Part shown: positions 35,801 through 47,500 of the stretch, in pieces
Position numbering within the stretch: the stretch's first letter is position 1
How the letters are laid out: each line of letters opens with the position of its first letter
Assembly: GCA_903772945.1 (NCBI GenBank)
Contig: CAICTM010000060.1
Coordinates: forward strand, 62,001 to 126,000
DNA: 64,000 bases
From: Seminavis robusta
Taxonomy: Eukaryota; Bacillariophyta; Bacillariophyceae; Naviculales; Naviculaceae
Reading direction: 5' to 3'
Made by a program: the position numbers and the translations under genes
Notes under the pieces: generated by a model
The model's input: only the letters and a program-made list of their open reading frames with translations
The model's database searches: none
Told to the model about the DNA's origin: nothing

Positions 35801-37237
35801 TTGAAGTCCTGCTTGGCCTGGTTCTTCTCCTTTTTCAAGTCGATGACTTCCCCTTGCAGCTTGTTGTATTGTTTCCAGAGAAGACTCTTTTTGAGGAGGT
35901 CTACTTGTTGAACGGCTTGTTCGCGCTCTGGGGATGTTTTAAAAAGGGACATGTTAGGGGCATGCTATCATCGCGGTAGCGTTGTAATGGCCGTGACGCC
36001 TCAACACTTACCTTCCATTCGCTCCTTTTCACGCTCAAATCGCTGCCTTTCGGCCATGAGTTTTTCGAGCTTGGCTTGAATGGTCCCAACATTGTGGTCC
36101 CCGGAGCTCAATTCCTGCTCTGCTTCGATAAGGCTGCAAAATGGCAACGGGTCAGCTAAAGACCTTAGGCGAGTAGCGTAGATCCCTCAATAGTGTTGCT
36201 TACCTCACGTGCTCCTTGTAAATCCTTTGGCTATATTACAAGAAAGCGTAGATTGCGAGACGTGTGAGAGAGTGTTGCTAGCATGGATGTACAGTATTGC
36301 AATTTGCTGGTTGTTTCACTCACTCTCCCGCCAGGACCTTTTCGGTTTCTTCCAGGAGTTCCTTGGGGCCAAAACCACTAAAGCTGCCAACCTTGTCCTG
36401 CGGCAAAAAGCTCAATAGATTTTCGACCATGACTTTGTAGGTCCCTTTGACCAGTTCCTGCACATCACTGAGGAGATGAAGAGATAGATGTGTGAGCGGA
36501 ATGCTGCCATCCAGATGTTATCTTTGTGACACGTCACGCACCTGAGCTTGCACTTTTGATCATTAATGTAAAAGGTGGATGATCCTCTTCCATTACCCCG
36601 TTCGCTTCCTTTTTCGCGGTCAATCTTTCGCTTCAAGACGTGGACCGGCTTTCCTGGTAGTGGAGCCAACGTGAGTTCAATGGTAGCCACCTTCTTTTCA
36701 TGCATGATAAAGGAGCGGACATCATCGGCACGGCCCAGCAACTTGGGTTCACCTCCCAGACCCAGACAAAGCGCACAGAGAATGGTTGATTTTCCCGTTC
36801 CATTGGCTCCCTAGTAGTATGATAGCAGTTGGATAGATGAAAGTAGGCAGAACGAGAAGAGAATGGCAAACATTTACGGATGAGGCTGATGCGGCCGTGG
36901 AAAACGAAAAATCCATTTCTTGCGCCTTCTACTGGTACTCACAATGACCATGTTGAGCCTGTGTCCCAGGCAATCCAAATGGAAGATCACGACATTACAA
37001 AACAACGCGTGTGAGAGAGAATCCTTTCGGCCGTTTCATCCTCATTGTCCATTTCATTTATCTCAGGTTTTGCTGTTAACTAACACACTGCGTCCAGATC
37101 AAAAGCCCTGTGTCGTCGCGTCCTTACCTTGCACCAGGAGAGAACTCCACATGAGTGTAAGTAAGGAAGTTTTTCAATTTCACATGGGTGACGGAACCCG
37201 GCTTGTAGTCGCCAATATCCGCTTTATGGATGTCCAT
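32864..37237 (-). CDS. SMC5: SMC5, subunit of the SMC5/6 complex
   Basis: Twelve exons: 37237-37128, 36958-36943 (16 nt), 36810-36542, 36467-36324, 36230-36204, 36133-36012, 35927-35226, 35164-34213, 34130-33668, 33585-33458, 33383-33287 and 33196-32864; 1,120 aa, normal for SMC5. The N-terminal head has VKLKNFLTYTHVEFSPGA and Walker A GANGTGKSTI; two coiled-coil arms surround a hinge region with EAHIPRNLLYSFIV. The C-terminal head has the ABC signature SGGERSVSTIMYLMALQ, the Walker B end CVDEINQGLDEKNERLVF and the SMC5-type QYFLITPKLLPNL. The tail is basic (KKKRRSS), perhaps a nuclear signal. The complex acts in replication-fork and recombination repair, usually with the NSE2 SUMO ligase bound to the SMC5 arm. 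Confidence 0.95.
36943..36958 (-). other. 16-nt microexon of SMC5
   Basis: The sequence between an acceptor (CACAG at 36963-36959) and a donor (GTGAGT starting at 36942) encodes the end of an Arg codon plus LNMVI. This is required to join FSPGAR to GANGTGKS, forming the canonical run into Walker A. Phases on both sides fit. Confidence 0.8.
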
Positions 37238-38167
37238 CTTCCTGTGGCCAATGACGAAAAATGAATAAATGACAAAGAACAATGACAACGAACGTCAGCG
37301 CTAAAACGATGAGCCACTTCAACAGTGGAACTTGGCGGCAGAGAGGATGTACCTGAGACGTCTGATTTCAAACGCCTTCTCTGCAGCAACAACAGCGTCA
37401 ATGTGTCGGCACCAACTAGTCTAATTCCTTTCGAGCATCCAGAAAATGGAGGTTGTGTTGGCTTCGGCTTCTGGCTTCGAACCGTGCATTGGCGCCTCCA
37501 AGCAATAAGCCAGCTGACGCTGTGAATTAACCCCTACCGGTACGTAGAGAACAAAGTTCCACCGGGTCTACCGATACGGTACCGTACGCTGTACGGTATC
37601 GTACTACAGAGCTTCCTGGTGGCTAGCTTCCAATGTTAACAAATATTTAATACATGTAGCTGTACTGGTACGATGTAGTATCAATAGCCATTTTAGTTGG
37701 CTTGGACACTTGGCCACAAGAAAGGATACTAGTAATCACTTTGTCTGGAATTCAAAATTTGAGAATGAGTGGCTGATAGAAAGAGCATTGTTCTGATTCA
37801 AGCCCTACATGTCCCAGGTATTAATAGTCCTCGTTTCCACTTTGCTGTTCCCCTGTCAGCCTGTTACTACGGTATTGATTGGTAGATTAGTTAGGTGGAA
37901 CTGGGCTTTTCAGTGGTTGGTTGCAGTGGTTGGTTGCAGTTGTACCGGTACCGGTACCTTAGACCGAGTATCAGGTGCCTGGGGTTTGCATGGTTGCGAT
38001 TACAGCTCTACAGGTTGTTTTCTAGAACGACGCCGGCGTGCGGGATCCTCGAGAGCAAAATAGTGCTCAACTGCTCGCTCAACACGGACAAAAATTTCGT
38101 TGGAGCCATCAAATCACTCTCATTTTTTCTCCCCAGGAGCCTTCAATCATCGTTCTGAAGAGTCAAA
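37238..38167. other. Divergent intergenic region between SMC5 and the methyltransferase-like gene
   Basis: 930 nt without a recognisable gene. It is rich in GGTACC/ACCGGT/TACGGTAC palindromes at about 37535-37610 and 37940-37960. Confidence 0.5.
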
Positions 38168-39402
38168 ATGATCATCATGAGACGCCGCTCTTTAGGTTCA
38201 ATTTCGGAGTGCTACTCCTGGAAGAATGCTCTCATTGTCAGTGCACTTATCCTCGGTGGCATTGGGCTCTTCTTCCAGCGGGGAGGCAACAACCAAGATC
38301 TAGGGTTCCTCCTCCAAGCACAGGGGTCTTCTCGCATGACATCGACGACAACGACACCATCGATCCGATCAACTTCACATGCTAACGATCAGAATTCGCT
38401 CTTGACTACTGACACAGCCGATCAACTCAGCGCCGCCAATGCCGAACGGCGGGATTTCTACGAAGTTGCAAGCAGCACAGGGACGGACAAAGTTTGGGGA
38501 CCACGACGACTCAAAGAGTGCCTTCAAGACAATTCGAAATGTGTTCGCCCAGACATGATCGCTCCCAAGTGTCGGACAGGTGCCGGCCATTTCTATCATA
38601 CTCTATATAATCGTTGGCTGGGAGAGTATTCCACCGACAATGCTGAACCCTTCCAGTTCTTGGAAGTAGGATTTTACAATGGACGCGGTTTTGACGCTTA
38701 TAAAAAGTTCTTGCCAAGAGCTGAAACACACAGTATGGAGATTGCCTGTATCGAACCTGGTCCCAGGGCAGAGGGAAAATGGCCATGGGGGAACTTTGCG
38801 TCCAAGAATCCAAACTATCAGCACTATTTGGATACCAAGCAGTTGCATTGTGGAGACGCCAGTGACTATGACTTTCTTCACAATATTTGGACTACGCAAA
38901 TGAAACGACCCGATGCTCCACCGCTAAAGGTGGTGATTGATGATGGAGCTCATTTGGCACAGCACATGGCAACAAGTCTGTTCTTTTGGTTCCCACGCAT
39001 TGAACCCGGTGGCGTGCTGATTGTGGAGGATATTCAGCCCATTGCAGAGGCTAATAATTTTAGAACTCACGTTCTACCACAGGTGAGATTGCTTCCACTG
39101 TGTCGATGCTTACAATAACGTCGTTCAGTATCCAACGTGAGACTAACTGTGCCTTGTTTTTCCACGGACAGGTCATGAAAGATCTTCACTTCTGTGGAGA
39201 CCCTAGATTCCAGGACGAAATGTGCTTTCCAACCATTCAACCTTTGCTGCATTCGGTCCATTGCGAAATGCATATCTGTGTTTTCGAAAGGAACGATCAG
39301 CCTGCGGTGGAATACAGCAAAGAGTTGAGCATGCCTCCAAAGAATACATTTGATGCAGCTTCCTGCTTGTTCTATAAACCAGAAGCGAAGGCAAGCCTTT
39401 GA
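38168..39402 (+). CDS. Type II membrane SAM-methyltransferase-like protein
   Basis: Two exons, 38168-39082 and 39172-39402 (phase 0), 381 aa. A short basic cytosolic tail and one hydrophobic helix (residues about 19-38) suggest a Golgi-type signal anchor, followed by a Ser/Thr-rich stem. The catalytic part looks like the macrocin-type O-methyltransferase fold: FQFLEVGFYNGRGFDAYKKF is motif I, LHCGDASDYDFL the second acidic strand, and VVIDDGAHLAQHMATS the diagnostic IDDG(A/S)H element, then FWFPRIEPGGVLIVEDIQ. Bacterial relatives methylate sugars on macrolides. With a Golgi anchor, methylation of glycans is a fair inference. Substrate and exact family are not certain. Confidence 0.75.
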
Positions 39403-39726
39403 AACGCCAACTATGACGCTTCAGTAGTTTGGAACTATTGAGTTCGGTGCGTTACCTCTAAGTTCATTTCTAGTACCAAGTGATACTAGACCCCTTGTTG
39501 CAGCACTTGTAGACTTGTGGCAAGTTGACGCGTTCAACGAGACCAAACCCATGATATGGAGGTGGCAGAAATCAATTCTAGTCCAAGGGCACAGGAAACT
39601 GTATGTGTGCGCGCCAATTTATTTAAGTCAGCTTGAGGGCAGGGCCAATACGGTAGAAGTAGTTTTGTAGGTCTCCAACATGGCAGACTCGACTCGACTC
39701 GACTCGACTCAGCCCATATGGCAGGT
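39403..39726. other. Convergent intergenic stretch with a short (ACTCG)n run
   Basis: The 3' flanks of two genes. About four ACTCG units lie at 39687-39710. No gene is seen. Confidence 0.5.
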
Positions 39727-40914
39727 TCACTGCGCTTCTTCTTGGCAATCAAACACAACCTTTCTCCTCACGGCTTGTGCGGATTGTTCTGTTTCAAACT
39801 GGAAGGCATCCTGGAATCTGTCAAGAGAGAAGATCTCAATGGGTGGGCATTGTACTCCCTTATCCAGTACAAGACCTGCCAACTCATCCACCATTTTCTT
39901 TCGTTGCTGGGGAAATGATTGCAGCATCCATCGACTGTGCCAATAACCTCTCACCTTGACATCTTTAAAAATGAGCATTGGTGTTGCCACTGTGACTGGT
40001 TGCATGGATAAGCCACCGTAGGTTACCATGGTCCCTCCTGGGGCTAACAACTTGAGCAACAAGGTGGCACTGTCGCCACCTGTAGCATTTATAGCTAAAC
40101 GGGGCGCTTGCGTTCCCAGCTCTGCTTGCAATGCCTTGAGAGCCCCTTTATCATTGAGCAAATCGTCTTGCGCAATGACACGAGTGGTATTGGTAGATTG
40201 CTGCGTCAAAGCGTCCACCATTTCGTTATATTCGTCTTCTGTTTTGGAACCCCGTCGCACCAAACTAACGACTTTGACATTTTGAGTTGCCGCCAACTGA
40301 CTGACCATCCATCCCACGGCTGAGTTTCCAGCATTTTGAACCACCACTCCCGAGTGACCACCGAGACTTTCAAAATCTTGCAGCATTCGAAGAGCTGTCC
40401 CTCCCAATTGAAAAATGGAAGATGCCATGGCAGATCCCAGCGTGTCTTCGAGTTCTTCTCCTCGGTCCACAGGGATCACAGCTTGCGTGGGAAGCCAAAG
40501 AGAGGACCGGAAGGTTCCCATTCCAGATTGGCCCAAGGTTACCAGCGTTCCTGGATCAATGTTGCAGTTTGTGCTGCTTTCCATGACACGACCCCATCCT
40601 TCGGATCCTGCCACACGCCACCCTGGACCTTGCCAACTGGGTGGCTGCGCAGGTGGATTCTTGACGGGTGAAGGGTACTTTCCTTGAATTACATTCATGT
40701 CAGCGGGATTCCACGGTGCTGCCAGCATGTGGACCCGTACAAAGTCTCCTTCCTTTTGGTCTGGCTCTTCCTGGTGCGTTTGGTTTTCACTGGAGTAATG
40801 CTGAAGAACCTCACTGGGATCCCCCGTTTGCAGGAACGAAAGCTCGTGATAGGTTCGGTGGGACACTCGCAAGATTCTAGAGGTCAAGGTTCGACAGTGT
40901 CGAGTGGATATCAT
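39727..40914 (-). CDS. Mitochondrial trans-2-enoyl-CoA/ACP reductase (MECR/Etr1-type)
   Basis: A single exon of 395 aa. The N-terminus is Arg/Ser/Thr-rich without acids (MISTRHCRTLTSRILRVSHR), a mitochondrial presequence. The GroES-like domain contains LAAPWNPADMNVIQGKYP, the MECR signature, and GSEGWGRV. The Rossmann part has VVVQNAGNSAVGWMVSQLA, in which NAGNSAVG is the NADPH motif, followed by NATGGDSATLLLKLLAPGGT and TYGGLSMQPV. It lacks zinc ligands, as expected for this MDR branch. It performs the last reduction of mitochondrial type II fatty acid synthesis, feeding octanoyl-ACP to lipoate synthesis. The complete ORF shows no breaks. Confidence 0.93.
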   Translation of the reverse strand: MISTRHCRTLTSRILRVSHRTYHELSFLQTGDPSEVLQHYSSENQTHQEEPDQKEGDFVRVHMLAAPWNPADMNVIQGKYPSPVKNPPAQPPSWQGPGWRVAGSEGWGRVMESSTNCNIDPGTLVTLGQSGMGTFRSSLWLPTQAVIPVDRGEELEDTLGSAMASSIFQLGGTALRMLQDFESLGGHSGVVVQNAGNSAVGWMVSQLAATQNVKVVSLVRRGSKTEDEYNEMVDALTQQSTNTTRVIAQDDLLNDKGALKALQAELGTQAPRLAINATGGDSATLLLKLLAPGGTMVTYGGLSMQPVTVATPMLIFKDVKVRGYWHSRWMLQSFPQQRKKMVDELAGLVLDKGVQCPPIEIFSLDRFQDAFQFETEQSAQAVRRKVVFDCQEEAQ

Positions 40915-41507
40915 CTTCTTGGATAATACTTTTGAACAACTCTAAAAACAAAGAGCATCTATCCATCAATCTTGATAGAGGGGAGAAACCGAGGATTACT
41001 AGCTCTTTCTAGCTAAGTGTGGTCCATAGTAGCTTGCTTCAAAGGTTTCAATTGAAATTCAACTCGGATCTTTCTTGGAGGTTGGAGGTTGCCTCATTTT
41101 TTGCCTGAAGCGAACTCCGTTCTAACTAATGGGGGACAGAATTTGGGGGTGTAATACCCCTTCATTAATTAATTCATCTCTAACCCTTGTCTGCTTGCAA
41201 CAAACGCTTTCTGCTCGTCAACTCCACTTCACCCGCTGTCTCCCACAAAAGTGCACTCTTTATTGTCGATGACATGTGGTGGTTTGGTTTGTATTGGTGA
41301 TCTACTCTCTCTGCCTCCGTATTAATTAATTCATTGTCCCATCTACCAACCACCTTACCTTTTCATTAGGATGTCGAGAAAATCTGGTTTGGAAAGGTGC
41401 TGACGACAAAGAACTAGCTAGACCAAGTGTCTTGGATACCCTTATTCCTGATACCCCAACCCTCCATTTATTTGGCTCGAGTCGAATCTGTTAAAAGGGC
41501 ACAAACA
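40915..41507. promoter_or_regulatory. Divergent promoter region between MECR and the giant gene
   Basis: About 590 nt between divergent starts. It includes TTAATTAATTCAT at about 41165 and again near 41321, and a pyrimidine-rich tract. The upstream in-frame ATG at 41427 would add 27 hydrophobic residues to the giant protein. No other gene is evident. Confidence 0.35.
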
Positions 41508-44500
41508 ATGCGACGCCTCAGGGGAAAGAACAAGAAAAATAAGGGCGGCAAGAAGAATAAGGGGCCACAGGGATCCTCAGAGGCAGATCCACCCCCAGAA
41601 GCTGCCGCCAGTCAGGGGAATGGAGCACCTACAGCTGACCAGAAGTTCCTGGCCGAACTGGCCGTGATATTGGCGGAGGAAGAGGAGGCAAAAAAGCAAC
41701 AAACTTCCAACAGATTGCAGCAAGAATTGGGGGAACAGGAGGAAAGGTTATCCGAAATTACTCCTGAAGGTCAGCCACCAGCAGAAGAGAGTCAACAGAC
41801 ACAGCATCCACCAGCTGCTGCTCTTCCCAAAGATGGACTCCAAGGGGAACAATTGGGTTATGCACAACCACAAGAACGACAATTGATGGGAGTTGCCAAT
41901 ACACCGCTTCTGGACAAACAACAAAATCACGATCCAAGTGGGATGGCAGTTTCGAGTGATAGCTTGAAGTCTTTGGAGCCTCTAAAATCATCATCACCAT
42001 CAGAGATTGGCACTGCCTCCATGTACCGAAGCCATCCAGTTAGCCCAGACAGAACTATTCCTTTGGGTCCCAGTGATGAAATGGATGAACCTGAGAGGGA
42101 ACATTGGTGGCAACCAGATCAAGACAGAGGCGAAGTAGGAAAGGATTGGTGGGCGATGGAAGGTTCCAATGCGCCAGCTGTGGTTAGCGCTAATACTGAT
42201 CCATCGCCAGACAACGCAACACCAGAAGAAGAGCGTGCGAAAATGAAGAGATCGTCTGCTTCTGACAAGGAAGGCGATGGTGATACTAGTGAACCGATAA
42301 TTGGTAGTGATGGGGATAACGACAACAAACTTGATGACACTACCAAGACGTCAATACAACAGGAAGATTCTGATGCTTCGATACCAAAAACGGAAGAGCC
42401 TACATTGCCAGAGGCTGGAAGCAACGCTGAGGACATTGAGAATAATGAGAACAATTGTCATCAGGAAGGGTCAACTGCAGCAATTCAAGGGAGCGCTTCT
42501 CCGTCGAATACTGCTGCTCCATTAACGCCGCCAATAGAACAGAGCAGCATCCACATAGATGCTGCTCGCAGCACAACTGATGACCAGGAGGCAAGTTCAA
42601 CAATGCAAGAGGGAGATTATATGCCAAGTGCTGTTCCAATATCACCACCAAGGGAAGTGAACGATGTCCTCCCAGATGCTGGCGACGGCATTGCTGATGG
42701 TGATGCATCTCATCAACAAGAGTCGGATTCTGCGGTTCCATTAAAGCCATCGCCAGTGGAAGAGAATCCCCTTCGAAGCGGCGACAGGAGTGAAACAAAT
42801 CACGCTGATGTTGGCGAGACGAGCTGTCAGGAGGAACCGAAAACCCCGATGACAGGAAATGATCTTGCTCCTACTGAAGGAACAGCAATACGCCGGTTTG
42901 ACTCTGCTGAAGATGCATCAACCGCAAGAATAGATGCCGAACAAGACTCTGAACTCAACACGGAGGATGTCGAGAGCAAACCTAGTGACCATTGTGAGAC
43001 AAGTGAAAAGGAGGACAACATTATTACATCAATGCAAGATGGCGGTTCTTCTTCTCCTTCTGCGCCATCGGGGCCGCCTTTCGAAGAAAAGGCAAAGCCG
43101 GCTCAGTTCGAAGAAAGGCTGGATCAACCGGAAGCCCCCACCAATCCACAGCAGCCTTCGAAAGAGGAAGCCCCAATAAGCAACCAAGAGGGATACAGAG
43201 AATCTGAATCAGGCGGCGATGGCAAAGTTCAAAATGATGTTGTCCCCGCTACTGACAATCAACAGCAATCGGCCGGTGGCAGTTCCCATGCCATGCCACT
43301 TGTCAGCTCGACTGAAAGTCAAACCAACCCCCCACTGCCTATGGAAGTGAATGATGTTGGCGATTCTGAACTTGGGAATGGCGTCGGCGATTACGTCGGG
43401 GCTACCGGTACAGTGGCATCCACAAACCACACTGCAACAATTGACGATAATCTGCGGCTGGACAAACAGGATACGCCCCCGGAACGTCGTTTGTCGTTGG
43501 ACACTGAGAGTGATACGAAAGGCAACGTTAACAACTTTCCATCAGAAGCCCATGCACCAGTTAAGGCTGATGTGCAAGACGATCCGGAAGGTAACAGCAA
43601 CGACGACATTGCACTCGCAACAACAGAAACCTTTGAGACGGCCAACAGCGGGCTTGAAGAAAACTCTGAAGCTGGGTTGGGTTCGACAGAAGCAACAGGC
43701 CAACTCGACCGTGGCTTTGTTGACGCAGAAATGGAGACGTGCGAAAACGGCCCTGATACTCTGAGCATGAAGGAGCAGATTGTTCACACTTATTCGACGG
43801 TAGTCGCGCCATCGAGTCGTTCATTTGAGAGCGCAATGGGAGAAGAAAACGCCAAAACAACTATGGCTGGAGAAATTGACGAGCAAAAAAATGACTCTGA
43901 AGAGGCTGCCCAGGAACAAAAGCCGAAAGAAACAAATGATCCATCATCAGAAGATTTGTCGAAAGTCGCTTCCATGCCAATAGCAGATTCGGTTACTTCT
44001 CAAGAAGGCTCTGCACCTGAGAACGCAAAACCATTGCATCGAGAAACAAATCTGTCTGCGAATCTGTCTGCAGTAGATGATCCCGTGTTGACTGCACGAG
44101 CTGTAGCCGAAGAAGCTCATGACCCCCTACTAAAGAATGCGCACGTAGTGAATGATCGCAATGATATTCAAAGTGAGAGTATGTCCGATCTGCTCGATGA
44201 TGTGACCTTGGTAACGCAGCTTGGAACAGTTGTGACAGGTGATGCGCTTCTACACGGTCCGAGGGAGAAGGATTCGACCACCGCAGAATCAATCGACGCG
44301 TACCCAGCTACTTGCAAGGCGCCTGACAATCACCATGAAGCTGAGGGCACAAACACATCAGACCGTCACAGTGAAGTTCGAGATGTGGATTCCGATTTTG
44401 TTTCCCCTCAGCCCGTACCGGCGTCGGCTGGTGGCAAGGATTCGGTCAAAACTAGAGAAACGGACAGCTTGCAGTTGGAGTTAGCTCAAGTATACGAACA

Positions 44501-47500
44501 GCTGATGGTTGATACGTCAGCAGAAGAAACCGGTAACGATTCTGACAAAGGCAGCCCCGTCGGGGAACCTGACAGTCGTAATGGAATTGCTTTAGCGGCA
44601 TTGAATGGTGCGCTCGCCGACCAGAGTCAGGGAGAGGCGAAGACGGAACAAAACCATGAGGAACAAATCACAGCAACAGATGACAACGCTGCAGAAGGCG
44701 CCTCCTCCAAAGATCACGGCGCGGACGGCACCGACTCCGCAGCGCATGTGTTTGGACGCGAACCTTCGATTTCAAGCATCGATGATAGCGCTCCTCGAGA
44801 CGAAGCTAAGGCTGCCTTAAGGAGGGAAAATTCTGACGACTCAAGGCAACTGGATGCGCAGCCAAACCTCAGCAGTGGCAAACCTTCATCAGCGGGAAGG
44901 CGAAGAGTCTCTATAAGTGACGTCTTTAATGAATTTGAGGATATCAAGTCCTCCTTCGCGCGCCTCATGTCGGTCACTTCATCCACTGCGGCGACTTTAT
45001 CTGGAGCAACGACACCTGCCTTGTCGTCAACAGCTGCTACAGTATCGGAGGTGACGGCACCAGCGCTCGCAGAGGCCGGACACGTTGTATCATCCTCGGC
45101 GACGGCTGCCGGCGGAATCATTAGTTCCTGCCGGCGTGAACTTGTTCGCCGTAGATCCGAAAGGAGGAGTATCGTGGCGTTTCTCCAAGATGATTCTCTG
45201 ATGTCCCAAAGCGCCAGCAACTTGGGGTTCAAAGACGAACCAATTGACGAGTTTCAAGACTCAACACTTCGGCCTGTTGCACTTGCTCTCTCACAGGATG
45301 AAATTGATACCAGAAAGGTCCCTTCGAAGCTTGCGTTGTCGAGTCCGACAGATCTCGATCAATACCGAAACGACGTTTCAAGCTTTCTAAAGGTCACTCC
45401 CCATCGCGGCAATCCACGAGATAGCAGTACTTCAGGCGACGTTAAGTCGCTTCCTTCAGAACAGCTTCGAGAAAGGTTCGATGCCAAGCAGGCAACGCGC
45501 TACGAGGATCCGATCCTGAAAGCCGCGACGGTTGGGGCTGAAAATTGGAAGAACCATTCTTCGCGGCAGAAGGCTCGAAAAGCTTCGGCATCGGACCCAT
45601 TGGAAACTTCGTTAAGGAGATTCGGAGATTTGACAAAAGAAACGGCCTCAACAATCGCAACGGCAACTCTGCCCGCTTTAGAGGAAGCTAAGGCCATTGC
45701 AGACGATGTGAGGGGTACGGTTGGACTTCGCGGACAAGATGAAGAAGAGGAGGAGGAAGTTCTTCTCGTTTGCGAGGATGTCGCTAAAGATTCTCTTCAT
45801 GGTCGCGCAGGCAGTCGGAAAGTTTTCAGAGCTGGCGCAGTGGAGCAGCAGCCAATGGCACGCAACAAGAGCTTGTTCGTGGTTTCTTCGACTTCGGAAA
45901 GGCAGGCTCATCTTGAATCGCAAGGCAATCGAAGGCCAACAACCTCAGCGAGAGTTGACAAAGGAATTGTCAATGCTTCGATCACCAATGATTTGTCCAG
46001 AAAGGCATCTGGGCTGGCAACGACGACGGCCAAAGGAAGTGATGGGAACACACCAAGAAGTGTCCTGGAAAATCCAGCTCTCGTCTGGCAGTTGGCGACT
46101 GAAAAGCTTCATGCCGTCAGGATTGATGGAGGGCAATTAGACAATGTTAGTGGGAAGGAGAGTGTAGTCGCCAACGAACTCGAGGACCACAGTGCGCGGT
46201 CTTCAATATCAACACCCGCGTCTCCGGCTGCTCTGTCCGGGTCTTCTTCTTCCTCGTCGTCTTCATCGGAGGACGATTCAGTGTCGACTACTGGCTCAAC
46301 CGAAAAAGGTTTCTCTGAACTCCCCAAGGGTGTTACCTATTGGGATATGGTGTCCACCAGAAAGGAAACAAACGTTGTTCAATCTGCAACCGCTGAAACA
46401 CCTACATCGATCAATGTCCAGTCGGCTAACCGACAGCCCTCGAACAACAAGGGGCAGATTTCGTTTGACGTCGTCTCACCCCTTCCAATGGATGCTCCTG
46501 GTACTCAAATTTCAGGAGAAGAACAATTTGGAATAGAAGCTCAGATTACCGGATATGATGATAGTGCAGAGGGCATTGGCCTTCCTGCCATGGAAACCCA
46601 TGTCGAGCACCCGGACGAAAATGAGCGGATTGACTTGATGGGTGATTCCACGCATGGGGAGAGGTTAGAACAGGAGGAAACAGGGCAAGACAAGACTGAT
46701 GTGTCAGACGAAGGTGATCCATCAATGTGGGAAAGTATCAATAAGGCCCAGGAACAACCCACAGCTTCGATCCCCTTGTTGCCACTAAAACCGTTTGTAT
46801 CAAAGGATTCTTCGGATTTGTCCTTGCAAGCCTCAGGGGTGCTTCCGCTGCCGTCACAATCAGATGTTGCGCCGTCACCGTCAGACGAAGAACGACCAGC
46901 AGCGGCAAAAAAGCGCCAACGGCAATCAGACGAAAACCAATTTGAAGCGGTCAGGTCGGCGAAGAGCGTAGACCTGGATCCCGAAGACGGAGACTCGATA
47001 TCGCAGGCAGGATTCATGTCACTTCCGGGGAGTCAATTCAGCGACAATGCAAACGAGGTTATTCACAATGGGAGTAAGCGAGCAAGGGAAATGAATAGCC
47101 CACAGAATTCGTTCAGTTGGACTCTGAACCCCCTCGCCAGTGTTGCAAACACTTCGTTTTCCGCTTCGAAGCGAGGTTCGCTCTACTCTTCCAGAAGGAG
47201 AAAGAATCGACGCCGGGCTTCAGCAATGAACCGAAAGGGGTCGAAGCGATTGTTTCATGAGGATTCTGTTAGTCAACTTTCCTTCATGCATGATATGAGC
47301 AACAGCGACATCTATGGAACAAGCATCAGGCATTCACTCAGCGTCAATGATCTCCTTTCACTCACCGGAGAGACGAGACAGACAGGCCCGAGCAGTGCAT
47401 CTCAGTCTGAACTTCATCCCGACATTGACGAATCATCCGGGGTTGACGGGGTTTTGCCTGACCTAGCCTTGGTGGCTTGCACGACACTGGCAAAGTCGGA

